A DNA stretch of 64,000 bases from Pseudescherichia vulneris NBRC 102420 (GTDB lineage: Bacteria; Pseudomonadota; Gammaproteobacteria; Enterobacterales; Enterobacteriaceae), in NCBI RefSeq assembly GCF_000759795.1, contig NZ_BBMZ01000016.1, forward strand, positions 1 through 64,000, given 5' to 3'. Below, piece by piece: positions 42,038 to 50,924 of this stretch. Below the pieces are notes generated by a model. That model made no database searches. It had not been told where the DNA came from and saw nothing but the letters and a program-made list of their open reading frames with translations. The translations under genes and the position numbers were made by a program. Every line of letters begins with the position of its first letter. Position 1 is the stretch's first letter.

Positions 42038-43126
42038 TCACGCCTGCTGGCAATCAGCAATGGCGCCAAGAACAACATCGTGTGGCACTCCGCCACGGAC
42101 TTCACTCTTCCCTATCGCCAGCGGCAGGACTAAACGCATCTCGCCCGCCAGCACCTTTTTGTCGCGCAGCATGTGAGGAATATACGCCGCTGCGGACATC
42201 TCCCGCGGACCGTTGACCGGCAGGCCAGCGCGCGTGAGTAAGGTAATGATTCGCTGCGTATCGTCCCGGCTGAATTGACCGAGGCGTTCAGCCGCGCGTG
42301 CTGCCATGACCATTCCCGCCGCCACCGCTTCACCGTGCAGCCAGTTACCGTAGCCCATTTCAGCTTCGATAGCGTGACCAAACGTGTGGCCCAGGTTGAG
42401 TAAAGCACGTAAGCCGGTCTCGCGCTCGTCCGCAGCGACAACTTCGGCTTTTAGTTCACAACAGCGGCGAATGCAGTAGGCCATGGTGGGACCGTCGAGG
42501 CGCAAAAGCGCATCGAGATTCTCTTCCAGCCAGCCAAAGAACGCGGCGTCAAGAATGATGCCGTACTTGATGACTTCAGCCAGGCCAGAGGAGAGTTCGC
42601 GCGCGGGAAGCGTCGCCAGGCAGTCGAGATCGACGACCACCGAGGCGGGCTGGTAGAACGCGCCGATCATATTTTTGCCAAGAGGGTGATTCACCGCCGT
42701 CTTGCCGCCAACGGACGAATCGACCTGAGAAAGGAGCGTGGTGGGCACCTGAATAAAGCGCACGCCACGTTGATAGCTCGCAGCCGCAAAGCCGGTTAGA
42801 TCGCCTACCACGCCGCCGCCAAGAGCCACCAGCGTCGTATCGCGCCCGTGAGGTTTCTGCAACAGGGCGGTGAAAACCGTATCCAGTACCGCCAGGCTTT
42901 TGTACTGCTCACCGTCCGGCAGCACGACGCTGTCAACCCGCACACCCGCCTGTTCAAGAACATGGCGGATTTTTTCAAGATAGAGCGGAGCCAGCGTCTC
43001 GTTAGTGACCAGCATCACCTGGTCGCCTGACTTCAACGGCAAGAAGGAAGCTGGATCGTTAAACAAACCAGCCGCGATGGTGATTGGGTAACTACGTTCC
43101 CCAAGAGTGACGGTAATCCTCTCCAT
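42038..43126 (-). CDS. aroB: 3-Dehydroquinate synthase
   Basis: AroB converts DAHP to 3-dehydroquinate, the second step of the shikimate pathway, using NAD+ and a divalent metal. It has 362 residues. [20 protein letters not shown] (about 104-123) is the nucleotide-binding region, and metal ligands lie in [12 protein letters not shown] and [10 protein letters not shown]. It lies 54 nt after aroK and ahead of damX. Confidence 0.97.
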   Translation of the reverse strand: MERITVTLGERSYPITIAAGLFNDPASFLPLKSGDQVMLVTNETLAPLYLEKIRHVLEQAGVRVDSVVLPDGEQYKSLAVLDTVFTALLQKPHGRDTTLVALGGGVVGDLTGFAAASYQRGVRFIQVPTTLLSQVDSSVGGKTAVNHPLGKNMIGAFYQPASVVVDLDCLATLPARELSSGLAEVIKYGIILDAAFFGWLEENLDALLRLDGPTMAYCIRRCCELKAEVVAADERETGLRALLNLGHTFGHAIEAEMGYGNWLHGEAVAAGMVMAARAAERLGQFSRDDTQRIITLLTRAGLPVNGPREMSAAAYIPHMLRDKKVLAGEMRLVLPLAIGKSEVRGGVPHDVVLGAIADCQQA

Positions 43127-43180
43127 GACGCGACATCCACCTTAATTGCGTAAACCTGCAGGCGTTATAGTAAGCCAGAA

Positions 43181-43702
43181 TCAGTTGCTTTCCAGCATAT
43201 GAATAATCTGGTTTGCGACTACTTTTGCGCTCTGATCGTCTGTGCGAATGGTGACGTCGGCAATCTCTTCGTAGAGAGGATTCCGTTCGTCGGCCAGCGC
43301 TTCGAGAACTTCTCGCGGCGGCGTCTCCACCTGTAACAGGGGACGCTTTTTATCGCGTTGAGTACGAGCCAGCTGCTTTTCGATAGTGGTTTCCAGATAC
43401 ACCACTACGCCACGGGCGGAGAGACGATTACGGGTTTCGCGGGATTTCACAGAGCCGCCGCCTGTCGCCAGCACAATGCCCTGCTTCTCGGTCAGTTCGT
43501 TAATGACCTTTTCTTCGCGATCGCGGAAACCTTCTTCACCTTCTACATCGAAGACCCAGCCCACATCAGCTCCGGTTCGTTTCTCAATCTCTTGATCAGA
43601 ATCGTAAAATTCCATATTGAGTTGTTGAGCTAACTGACGCCCAATAGTGCTTTTGCCGGCACCCATAGGCCCAACCAGAAAGATATTGCGTTTCTCTGCC
43701 AT
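43181..43702 (-). CDS. aroK: Shikimate kinase I
   Basis: AroK phosphorylates shikimate at the 3-hydroxyl with ATP. It has 173 residues. P-loop GPMGAGKST is at 11-19, with the shikimate-binding [11 protein letters not shown] and the ATGGGSV loop. It is the first gene of the aroK-aroB-damX-dam-rpe-gph-trpS series. A long leader of about 200 nt runs back to a candidate promoter at 43923-43951. Confidence 0.97.
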   Translation of the reverse strand: MAEKRNIFLVGPMGAGKSTIGRQLAQQLNMEFYDSDQEIEKRTGADVGWVFDVEGEEGFRDREEKVINELTEKQGIVLATGGGSVKSRETRNRLSARGVVVYLETTIEKQLARTQRDKKRPLLQVETPPREVLEALADERNPLYEEIADVTIRTDDQSAKVVANQIIHMLESN

Positions 43703-44008
43703 TTTTTCGGTACTACTATAAGACTATTCGTTAATGGTAAACCCACTTCGCAGACACCTGGCGGAGCAGGACATGAACTGAAACCTCATATGCGTAAGTT
43801 CGAGAATCAGACTGAAAATTATCTCAATACTCGCGCTGTTTTGGCAACTGAATAAATCACCAACCTTGCGAAGAGGCCAATTGAGGTAAGACGGGAGTAG
43901 CTGACGCTCAAAATCGGTACTCCTTGTAAGCTAATTCATCTCTCACGTCAAACACCTGAGTTCAGTTCATGGCAAAAATCATCATATTTGGGTCGTATCC
44001 TTCATGCC
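43703..44008 (-). promoter_or_regulatory. aroK upstream region and hofQ-aroK gap
   Basis: This 306-nt stretch has no supported gene. On the minus strand TTGACG (43951-43946), a 17-nt spacer and TACAAG (43928-43923) form a plausible promoter, giving an aroK leader of about 210 nt. No terminator with a clear T-tract was seen after hofQ. Confidence 0.5.
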
Positions 44009-45250
44009 TTAATGCAGCGGCATAAGGCGTGGCGTGATGAAAACCACCAGCTCGCGCCGCTCGTTATCGTTACCGTCGTGGCGAAAAAGGCGGCCCAGCC
44101 AAGGTACGCTGCCCAGCCCAGGCACGCTCTCGCTGCCGGATTTATTCTGTTGCTGAAAGATGCCGCCCAACGCCAGCGTATCGCCGCTGCCGACTTCGAC
44201 CTGGGTTTCGATCTCCTGCTTATCAATAGCCAGCACTTCGCCATCCGCCTGCTGAAGCACCTGACCGGGCATATTCTGGCTGATATGCAGTTTCAAACGC
44301 ACCCTGCCGTCCGGCAGTACCGTCGGCGTGACCTCCATGCCCAGCACCGCCTCCTTGAACTCGACCGAGGTCGCGCCGCTCTCACCGCTGGAGACCTGAT
44401 AGGGAATTTCGCTCCCCTGCTTGATGCTGGCAGGCTGCTGATGGGAGGCCAGCAGGCGCGGGCTGGCAATGATTTCCAGCTGCTGCGCCTGCTCGAGGGC
44501 CGACAGCTCGACGTCCAGCATGCGGCCATCGATGCGTCCGATATTAAACCCCACGCGCGTCGTGGCATCGCTCACCGAGAGATCGCTGCTGAGCGTAGTG
44601 AGATCGCCAATCTTCCCTGCCGCCTGCGCCTCGGCCAGCGTCCACTTTACCCCGAGCTCGCGCAGGCTTTTTTCATTAATCGTTACAATATGTGCCGCCA
44701 GTTCTACCTGGGCGACGGGCAGATCCATCTCTGCGATCCAGCGCGCTATAGCCTGTATCGACGCCGCATTGTCACGGAGCAGCAGGCGGTTCATGCGTTT
44801 GTCGGCCATCATCGAGCCCTGCGGGCTGAGCAGCTTTCCTCCTGCCTTGGCCAGCTCTTCCGCCTCGGCATAGCGTAGCGTAACGCTCTTCTCCACCAGC
44901 GGCAGAGCGCTCTGCTGCTTCGCCTTGTCGGCCTCACGCTTCTCCTGCTGCTGCTCTCCCCACGCCTGGGTATGCACCTGGAGAACGCTGCCCTCTTTCT
45001 GCACGATCAGTGCCGCGCTGGCGATCACCGTTTGCAGAGCCTGCTTCCACGGAACGTCTACCAGATGCAGAGAGATCGTGCCGCTGACCTCTGGCGCAAC
45101 GATAAGGTTGTACCGCCCCAGCTCTGCAAGTGTTTGTAGCACCTGCACCACCGGAACATCATCGACGACCAGCGTCACCGGGACCGGGCTTTTTGCCCAT
45201 GCTGGCAGCATGCTGAGAAGCAGCCCTGCTGCCGTTATCCATTTTTTCAT
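44009..45250 (-). CDS. hofQ: Outer-membrane secretin-like DNA utilisation protein HofQ
   Basis: HofQ is a ComQ/PilQ-like secretin through which DNA is thought to cross the outer membrane for use as a nutrient. It has 413 residues from MKKWITAAGLLLSMLPAWAK, a signal peptide cleaved near residue 19. A STN/AMIN-type and N1 region precede the secretin domain (about 225-410, with VTPTVLPDGRVRLKLHISQN and GDTLALGGIF). The frame is open 95 codons upstream, but the ATG at 45250 provides the signal peptide. Its first 92 nt also encode the C-terminus of HofP in another frame. Confidence 0.94.
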   Translation of the reverse strand: MKKWITAAGLLLSMLPAWAKSPVPVTLVVDDVPVVQVLQTLAELGRYNLIVAPEVSGTISLHLVDVPWKQALQTVIASAALIVQKEGSVLQVHTQAWGEQQQEKREADKAKQQSALPLVEKSVTLRYAEAEELAKAGGKLLSPQGSMMADKRMNRLLLRDNAASIQAIARWIAEMDLPVAQVELAAHIVTINEKSLRELGVKWTLAEAQAAGKIGDLTTLSSDLSVSDATTRVGFNIGRIDGRMLDVELSALEQAQQLEIIASPRLLASHQQPASIKQGSEIPYQVSSGESGATSVEFKEAVLGMEVTPTVLPDGRVRLKLHISQNMPGQVLQQADGEVLAIDKQEIETQVEVGSGDTLALGGIFQQQNKSGSESVPGLGSVPWLGRLFRHDGNDNERRELVVFITPRLMPLH

Positions 45251-45566
45251 CCTTAGCTCCTTGTCGCTGCCACTGCCACTGCGCCGGTTCGCAGCCTGCC
45301 GCGGTGGTAATGTGCAACGTCTGCTCAGTGACCGAGACAACCTGCCAGCCGGGCGGCAGGCGCTCTCCCGCCGCCGCTCTGATCCACCGTCCCTCGGCGT
45401 TACGCAGCACGCCCCGGCGGTGCCCATTAACGTCAATAAAACCCTGGTAGCGCCACTGGGCCAGCGTCGCCGTCTGACAGCGGTCCGGCAGCGGCTGAAA
45501 AGGATCGCGCATGCCGAGCAGCAGCGGCAGCACAAGCAGCCACGCCCGGCGTGAGTCAGGAACCAT
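45159..45566 (-). CDS. hofP: DNA utilisation protein HofP
   Basis: This is a small pilus-assembly-type protein (PilP-like position) of the hofMNOPQ cluster. It has 135 residues with an N-terminal hydrophobic segment (AWLLVLPLLLGM) and the conserved MRDPFQPLPDRC. The ATG at 45566 gives the family N-terminus and overlaps the hofO stop by 11 nt. The last 30 codons overlap the hofQ signal-peptide region in a different frame (92 nt), as in E. coli. Confidence 0.88.
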   Translation of the reverse strand: MVPDSRRAWLLVLPLLLGMRDPFQPLPDRCQTATLAQWRYQGFIDVNGHRRGVLRNAEGRWIRAAAGERLPPGWQVVSVTEQTLHITTAAGCEPAQWQWQRQGAKDEKMDNGSRAASQHAASMGKKPGPGDAGRR

Positions 45567-46023
45567 CGCTGCTCTCCAGCTCAAGGCGCAGATGCAGCAC
45601 GCCCTCTTTTAGCGCCAATGAAAAGGCGGTGGCCTGCATACGCTGTTCGGCGAGGCGGGCAAAGGTCTCGGGGACATCCTGCCACCCGGTTTGCAGCACC
45701 AGCTCACCGCCGTGGGCGTTCGGATGCCAGCTCAGCAGCCGGGCGCTGCCGGTCTGGAAAGCCAGCGCGGAAAAAGCACGCTCGGGCAGGATCGCGGTCG
45801 TCGCCTGCTCCTCTGCCTGGCGCAGCGGCATCGCGCTTGCCCACAGCTGGCTGCGGCTCTGCTGCTGGGCTCGGATCTCAGTCAGCCGCTGCGTCTGCTC
45901 GCGCATGCACGGGCGTACCGCCAGCAGCCAGGCCAGCACGGTGCAGCCTAAGGCCATTGTCAGCCAGATGGCTCCCCGGCTACGGGCAGAGAGCGAGAGC
46001 CAACGCTCAGGGTTGAGGTGCAT
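45556..46023 (-). CDS. hofO: DNA utilisation protein HofO
   Basis: This is the PilO-position protein of the hof cluster. It has 155 residues from MHLNPERWLSLSARSRG. One TM segment (about residues 22-40) is followed by a coiled region and a C-terminal fold with RLLSWHPNAHGGELVLQTGW, conserved with E. coli HofO. The start lies 17 nt inside hofN. An upstream ATG 22 codons earlier is less likely. Confidence 0.88.
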   Translation of the reverse strand: MHLNPERWLSLSARSRGAIWLTMALGCTVLAWLLAVRPCMREQTQRLTEIRAQQQSRSQLWASAMPLRQAEEQATTAILPERAFSALAFQTGSARLLSWHPNAHGGELVLQTGWQDVPETFARLAEQRMQATAFSLALKEGVLHLRLELESSDGS

Positions 46024-46546
46024 GGGGCACGTCCAAAAGCAGAGTGTAATTAAATTGCCAGCGTCCCTGCGCATCCCGCGAGGCGGCACCGGGCTTATCC
46101 ATTCGCAGGCCGGGGATCGCGTTTAACGCCTTTTCCAACTGACCTAGCGCCATAAAACTCACCGCATAGCCTGCCAGCGACAGCGTGCCCTGCTGAAAGC
46201 GCAGCTCGCTCAGCCAGACCTGCTCTGGCAGCATGTCAGCCAGACGGGTTAACGTCTGCTGCCACTCCCGCGTGGCCTGTAACCGCTGGTCACGCTGCTG
46301 TCGGGCCTGCCGCTCTGCCTGCTGGGCAAGCAGGCGCGCATGTCGCTGGGCCAGCCCTACCTGCAATGTTACGCCCGCCTGCTGCACCTGCCTTAGCCGC
46401 TGGTTCTCCTGTAGCGCGTGCATTCGCAGCATCGCGGCCAGCAGCACAATCAGCAGCACGGTAGCAGAGAAGATCGTTATCCAGACCCGCAGGCAGCGGC
46501 GCTGCTGCCGGGCACGCCAGGGAAGAAAGTTAACCGCCTGCGCCAC
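46007..46546 (-). CDS. hofN: DNA utilisation protein HofN
   Basis: This is the PilN-like component of the hof machinery. It has 179 residues, the E. coli length, starting MAQAVNFLPWRARQQRR. One TM (about 20-41) and a Gln/Arg-rich coiled coil (about 45-95) precede a small C-terminal domain. The ATG overlaps the hofM stop by 1 nt. It probably bridges HofM and HofO at the inner membrane. Confidence 0.92.
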   Translation of the reverse strand: MAQAVNFLPWRARQQRRCLRVWITIFSATVLLIVLLAAMLRMHALQENQRLRQVQQAGVTLQVGLAQRHARLLAQQAERQARQQRDQRLQATREWQQTLTRLADMLPEQVWLSELRFQQGTLSLAGYAVSFMALGQLEKALNAIPGLRMDKPGAASRDAQGRWQFNYTLLLDVPHAPQP

Positions 46547-47328
46547 TACTCACCTCCCAGCGCCAGGCCAATGGCGACCGCCCAGGCCGCGCCGTTTTCC
46601 GGTAGCGGTGGGGACAGCCGGGCAATGGCGCTCCAGGGATCGAAGCTGCCCGGTCCGGCATCGCAAAGCGTGCCCTCCGCCAGCGGCAGGCCCAGCAGCT
46701 GGGCCAGATCGTCAAAGGTACCGGCCTCTTCATGGGCGCGCCGTCCCCAGCCGCTGCGCGTTGCCCACAGCCACTGGGAGGCGTCACGCCAGGCCAGCCA
46801 GCGCAGCGGCGGGGCAAGCAGCGGGATAAAGCGCTGTAGGGCACAGGCGTCAGGGGTGATGGCCGAGAGATGCAGGTTAAGGTTATCCGCCAGCGTCATC
46901 AGGGCGGCAACGTCACTGTTCTGTGCCGCCGTCACGCTCCAGGCGCGCTGTACGCTGTCATCGGTGTAGTCGATGCGCAGGTCGTCGGCAGGCATGCCCA
47001 GCTCGCGGGCGAAGTTGTTGGTCACCCACTGTAGCTGGGCGCTTTCGCCTAGCCGGACGGTAGGACGTGGAAGCCGCTTTTGCAGCGTACGCCTGGCCGG
47101 AAAAGCGAGGCTAATCTGGTGCCTGCGCGGCAGGGTTTTACTCCACCCCTGCAGCGCCATCTGGAGGCGTTCGGGCTGCCTGATCTGCCCGTCGATAATC
47201 GTCCCCGCCTCCAGGGGCAGCTGCCACCAGCGGCGCAGTGCAGAGCAGGATTTTTCCTGCATCAGCGCGATGGCATAGACGCCATCCTGCTGAATATGAA
47301 GGCCTATTCGCCAGCGACTGATTGCCAT
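46546..47328 (-). CDS. hofM: DNA utilisation protein HofM
   Basis: This is a PilM-like actin-fold cytoplasmic protein and the first gene of hofMNOPQ. It has 260 residues from MAISRWRIGLHIQQDGVYAIAL, with the PilM-type LAFPARRTLQKRLPRP segment. It is divergent from mrcA across 120 nt. In E. coli these genes are needed for growth on extracellular DNA. The natural competence-type pilus is not usually expressed. Confidence 0.92.
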   Translation of the reverse strand: MAISRWRIGLHIQQDGVYAIALMQEKSCSALRRWWQLPLEAGTIIDGQIRQPERLQMALQGWSKTLPRRHQISLAFPARRTLQKRLPRPTVRLGESAQLQWVTNNFARELGMPADDLRIDYTDDSVQRAWSVTAAQNSDVAALMTLADNLNLHLSAITPDACALQRFIPLLAPPLRWLAWRDASQWLWATRSGWGRRAHEEAGTFDDLAQLLGLPLAEGTLCDAGPGSFDPWSAIARLSPPLPENGAAWAVAIGLALGGE

Positions 47329-47390
47329 AAATCGCGATCTCCTTATCGTTCGTCGGGGTGACGGCTATATCAATGCATCAGGCTTGCCTT

Positions 47391-47396
47391 TATACT
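47391..47396 (+). promoter_or_regulatory. Possible mrcA -10 box
   Basis: TATACT (47391-47396), with a poor -35 (TATCAA, 47368-47373) at 17 nt, would give an mrcA leader of about 45 nt. It is weakly supported. Confidence 0.35.
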
Positions 47397-47448
47397 ACGC
47401 CGCGATTGTTTATAAACTGCCCAAAGAAAACTAAATGGGAAATCTCCG

Positions 47449-50001
47449 GTGAAGTTCGTAAAGTATCTATTTATCCTTGCAGTTTGTTGCATTCTGCTGG
47501 GAGCAGGCTCGGTTTATGGCCTCTACAAATTTATTGAGCCACAGCTGCCTGACGTCGCCACGCTGAAAGACGTGCGGCTGCAAATTCCGATGCAGGTGTA
47601 CACCGCCGACGGCGAGTTGATTGCGCAGTACGGCGAAAAGCGCCGCATTCCGCTGACCCTGGATCAGATCCCGCCTGTTATGGTTAAAGCCTTCATTGCC
47701 ACGGAAGACAGCCGTTTTTATGAGCATCACGGCGTCGATCCGGTGGGGATTTTCCGTGCCGCCAGCGTCGCGCTCTTCTCCGGCCACGCTTCTCAGGGCG
47801 CGAGTACCATTACGCAGCAGCTGGCGCGTAACTTCTTTCTCAGTCCGGAAAAGACCCTGATACGTAAGCTGAAAGAGGTTTTCCTGGCGATCCGCATTGA
47901 GCAGATGATGAGCAAGGATGAGATCCTTGAGCTTTACCTGAACAAGATCTACCTCGGCTACCGCGCCTACGGCGTGGGTTCGGCGGCACAGGTCTATTTT
48001 GGTAAGTCAGTCGACCAGCTGACCCTGAGCGAGATCGCGGTGATTGCCGGGCTGCCAAAAGCACCCTCTACCTTCAACCCGCTCTACTCTCTCGACCGGG
48101 CCACCTCGCGGCGTAACGTGGTGCTGGCGCGGATGTTGAGCGAAGGCTATATCAGCCAGTCGCAGTACGACAGCGCCCGCAGTGAAGCCATTGATGCCAA
48201 CTATCACGCGCCGGAGATCGCCTTCTCCTCCCCTTATCTCTCGGAGATGGTGCGCCAGGATATGGTGTCGCGCTACGGCGAGAAGGCCTATGAGGATGGC
48301 TATCGGGTCTACACCACCATCACGCGGAAGACACAGGAGGCGGCCCAGAAGGCGGTACGCGACAACGTGATGGATTACGACATGCGTCACGGCTATCGCG
48401 GACCGGCAAACGTGCTGTGGAAGCTGGGCGAAAGTCCCTGGGATAGCAAAAAAATCACCGACTCTCTGCGGGCGCTGCCGACCTATGGGCCGCTGCTCCC
48501 TGCCGTGGTGATGCAGGCCAATGCCCAGGAAGCGACAGCGATGCTGGCCGACGGCACGTCAGTGTCGCTGCGCATGGACGGCGTGCGCTGGGCACGTCCT
48601 TTCCGCTCGGATACCGCTCAGGGCGCGACGCCGCGCCGGGTGACCGATGCGGTACAGGCCGGACAGCAGATTTGGGTTCGCCAGGTGAACGACGCCTGGT
48701 GGCTGGCGCAGGTGCCGGACGTGAACTCGGCTCTGGTCTCCATCAATCCGCAGAACGGAGCGGTGATAGCCCTGGTCGGCGGCTTTGATTTCAACCAGAG
48801 CAAATTTAACCGCGCCACCCAGGCGCTGCGCCAGGTCGGCTCCAACATCAAGCCGTTCCTCTATACCGCCGCGATGGACAAAGGGCTGACGCTGGCGAGC
48901 ATTCTTAACGACGTGCCGATTTCACGCTGGGATGCGGGCGCAGGCTCCGACTGGCGGCCGAAAAACTCGCCGCCGGAGTATGCCGGTCCTATTCGTCTGC
49001 GCCAGGGGTTAGGCCAGTCGAAAAACGTGGTGATGGTGCGGGCCATGCGGGCGATGGGCGTCGATTACGCTGCGGAGTACCTGCAACGCTTCGGCTTCCC
49101 GGCCCAGAACATTGTTCACACCGAGTCGCTGGCGCTCGGCTCCGCCTCCTTCACCCCACTGCAGGTCGCGCGCGGCTATGCGGTCATGACGAACGGCGGC
49201 TTCCTGATCGACCCGTGGTTTATCAGCAAGATCGAAAACGACCAGGGCAAGGTGCTGTTTGAAGCGCAGCCGAAGGTGGCCTGTGCGGAGTGCGATATTC
49301 CGGTGATCTACGGTGAGACGCAGAAGTCCAATGTGCTGGAGAACAGCAACGTTGAAGACGTCTCCGTGTCGCAGGAGCAGCAGAACCTCACCGTGCCTAT
49401 GCCGCAGCTTGAGCAGGCCAACCAGGCGCTGGTGGCGCAGACCGGCGCGCCGCAGTATGCGCCGCATGTGATCAACACCCCGCTTTCGTTCCTGATTAAG
49501 AGCGCGCTGAACAGCAACATCTTTGGCGAACCGGGCTGGCAGGGTACCGGCTGGCGTGCCGGGCGCGATCTCAAGCGCAACGATATCGGCGGCAAAACCG
49601 GCACCACCAACAGCTCGAAAGATGCCTGGTTCTCCGGCTACGGTCCTGGCGTCGTCACCTCGGTGTGGATTGGCTTTGACGATCACCGCCGCGATCTGGG
49701 CCGTACCACCGCCTCCGGCGCGATTAAGGATCAGATCTCAGGCTATGAAGGGGGGGCGAAGAGTGCCCAGCCGGCATGGGATGCCTTTATGAAAAGCGTG
49801 CTGGACGGCGTGCCGGAAGCACCGCTCACGCCGCCGCCGGGTATTGTGACGGTGAATATCGATCGCAGCACCGGACAGTTGGCTAACGGGGGCAACAGCC
49901 GTCAGGAGTACTTCATTGAAGGCACGCAGCCAACCCAGCAGGCGGTGCATGAGGTGGGTACAACCCTTATCGATAACGGCGAGACGCACGAGCTCTTCTA
50001 G
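47449..50001 (+). CDS. mrcA: Penicillin-binding protein 1A
   Basis: PBP1A is a bifunctional class A enzyme for peptidoglycan glycan polymerisation and cross-linking in the inner membrane. It has 850 residues. One N-terminal TM (about 5-25) is followed by the glycosyltransferase domain with the catalytic Glu in TEDSRFYEHHG (about 85-95). The transpeptidase domain has Ser465 and Lys468 in GSNIKP and the KTG motif in GGKTGTTN. The start is GTG, as the N-terminus MKFVKYLFILAVCC requires. Confidence 0.97.
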   Translation: MKFVKYLFILAVCCILLGAGSVYGLYKFIEPQLPDVATLKDVRLQIPMQVYTADGELIAQYGEKRRIPLTLDQIPPVMVKAFIATEDSRFYEHHGVDPVGIFRAASVALFSGHASQGASTITQQLARNFFLSPEKTLIRKLKEVFLAIRIEQMMSKDEILELYLNKIYLGYRAYGVGSAAQVYFGKSVDQLTLSEIAVIAGLPKAPSTFNPLYSLDRATSRRNVVLARMLSEGYISQSQYDSARSEAIDANYHAPEIAFSSPYLSEMVRQDMVSRYGEKAYEDGYRVYTTITRKTQEAAQKAVRDNVMDYDMRHGYRGPANVLWKLGESPWDSKKITDSLRALPTYGPLLPAVVMQANAQEATAMLADGTSVSLRMDGVRWARPFRSDTAQGATPRRVTDAVQAGQQIWVRQVNDAWWLAQVPDVNSALVSINPQNGAVIALVGGFDFNQSKFNRATQALRQVGSNIKPFLYTAAMDKGLTLASILNDVPISRWDAGAGSDWRPKNSPPEYAGPIRLRQGLGQSKNVVMVRAMRAMGVDYAAEYLQRFGFPAQNIVHTESLALGSASFTPLQVARGYAVMTNGGFLIDPWFISKIENDQGKVLFEAQPKVACAECDIPVIYGETQKSNVLENSNVEDVSVSQEQQNLTVPMPQLEQANQALVAQTGAPQYAPHVINTPLSFLIKSALNSNIFGEPGWQGTGWRAGRDLKRNDIGGKTGTTNSSKDAWFSGYGPGVVTSVWIGFDDHRRDLGRTTASGAIKDQISGYEGGAKSAQPAWDAFMKSVLDGVPEAPLTPPPGIVTVNIDRSTGQLANGGNSRQEYFIEGTQPTQQAVHEVGTTLIDNGETHELF

Positions 50002-50011
50002 CGTGTAAAAT

Positions 50012-50087
50012 GCCGGGTGGCGGCTTCGCCTGACCCGGCCTACATTTTGTCGAGGTAGGCCCGGCAAGCGTTAGCGCCGCCGGGCGT
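50012..50087. repeat. Pair of REP elements between mrcA and nudE
   Basis: Two inverted REP units (50012-50043 and 50055-50087) in the mrcA-nudE convergent gap. Confidence 0.85.
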
Positions 50088-50095
50088 GACTGAAT

Positions 50096-50656
50096 TTACA
50101 GCCGTCCCTGCCCTTTCAGCCATTCGCGCACTAAAAATAGCGCGCTCACGTTGCGGGCCTCGTTGAAATCCGGGTCTTCCAGCAGATCCATCAGATGTGC
50201 CAGCGGCCAGCGCACCTGCGGCAGCGGCTCTGGCTCATCCCCTTCCAGCGACTCCGGATAGAGATCTTCCGCAACCACAATGTTCATCTTGCTGGAGAAG
50301 TAGGAGGGCGCCATGCTGAGCTTTTTCAGGAAGGTCAGCTGGTTAGCACCAAAGCCGATCTCCTCTTTCAGCTCACGGTTCGCCGCCTCATAAACGCTCT
50401 CGCCAGCGTCAATAAGCCCTTTCGGGAACCCGAGCTCGTAGGATTCAATGCCGACGGCATATTCACGGATCAGCATCACGTGCTCATCGACAATGGCGAC
50501 AATCATAACGGCTTCACGGGTCGAGGGGCGCATACGCTCGTACACGCGGCGAACGCCGTTACTAAATTCCAGGTCCACGCTTTCGACGTTAAACAGGCGA
50601 GATTTAGCGACCGTTTCTACGTTAAGAATGGTGGGTTTTTGCAATGATTTGCTCAT
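50096..50656 (-). CDS. nudE: ADP compounds hydrolase NudE
   Basis: NudE is a Nudix hydrolase cleaving ADP-ribose, Ap3A and NADH-type compounds. It has 186 residues. The Nudix box GFPKGLIDAGESVYEAANRE followed by LKEEIG (about 86-111) is intact. It is divergent from igaA and convergent with mrcA. Its promoter lies in the 268-nt gap to igaA. Confidence 0.96.
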   Translation of the reverse strand: MSKSLQKPTILNVETVAKSRLFNVESVDLEFSNGVRRVYERMRPSTREAVMIVAIVDEHVMLIREYAVGIESYELGFPKGLIDAGESVYEAANRELKEEIGFGANQLTFLKKLSMAPSYFSSKMNIVVAEDLYPESLEGDEPEPLPQVRWPLAHLMDLLEDPDFNEARNVSALFLVREWLKGQGRL

Positions 50657-50793
50657 TCTGATGGGTCTTTAGAGTGAAAACTTTCATCATTGTGCGGCAA
50701 ACCGCACGGTTTCGGCAACGGCAATTGCCTTTTATTTACATTTATGCAACTTAGAGTTGTGGCATTAATCATTTAGCCAGGAAAGTCAAGAGA

Positions 50794-50822
50794 TTGAAAT
50801 AAAACTAAGAATTTGCTGATAT
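50794..50822 (+). promoter_or_regulatory. Possible igaA promoter
   Basis: TTGAAA (50794-50799), a 17-nt spacer and TGATAT (50817-50822). The -35 box is good and the -10 box weak. It lies about 100 nt upstream of igaA in an AT-rich part of the nudE-igaA gap. Confidence 0.4.
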
Positions 50823-50924
50823 GGTCCACGACACGGCTTTGTTACCATCGCGCGCTGCTACTATTCGCTTCGCCAACAAGGTGCACCGACTACACCTCTG
50901 TAAGAAAAGTAAGATGGGAAAAGC

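Noticed and set aside
45251-45535. N-terminal extension of hofQ by 95 codons
   Set aside because: It would bury the obvious signal peptide and overlap almost the whole of hofP. The Cys/Arg-rich translation is the off-frame reading of hofP.
46233-46969. Plus-strand open frames opposite hofN and hofM
   Set aside because: Low-complexity Arg/Ser/Pro-rich translations opposite genes with good family matches; shadow frames.
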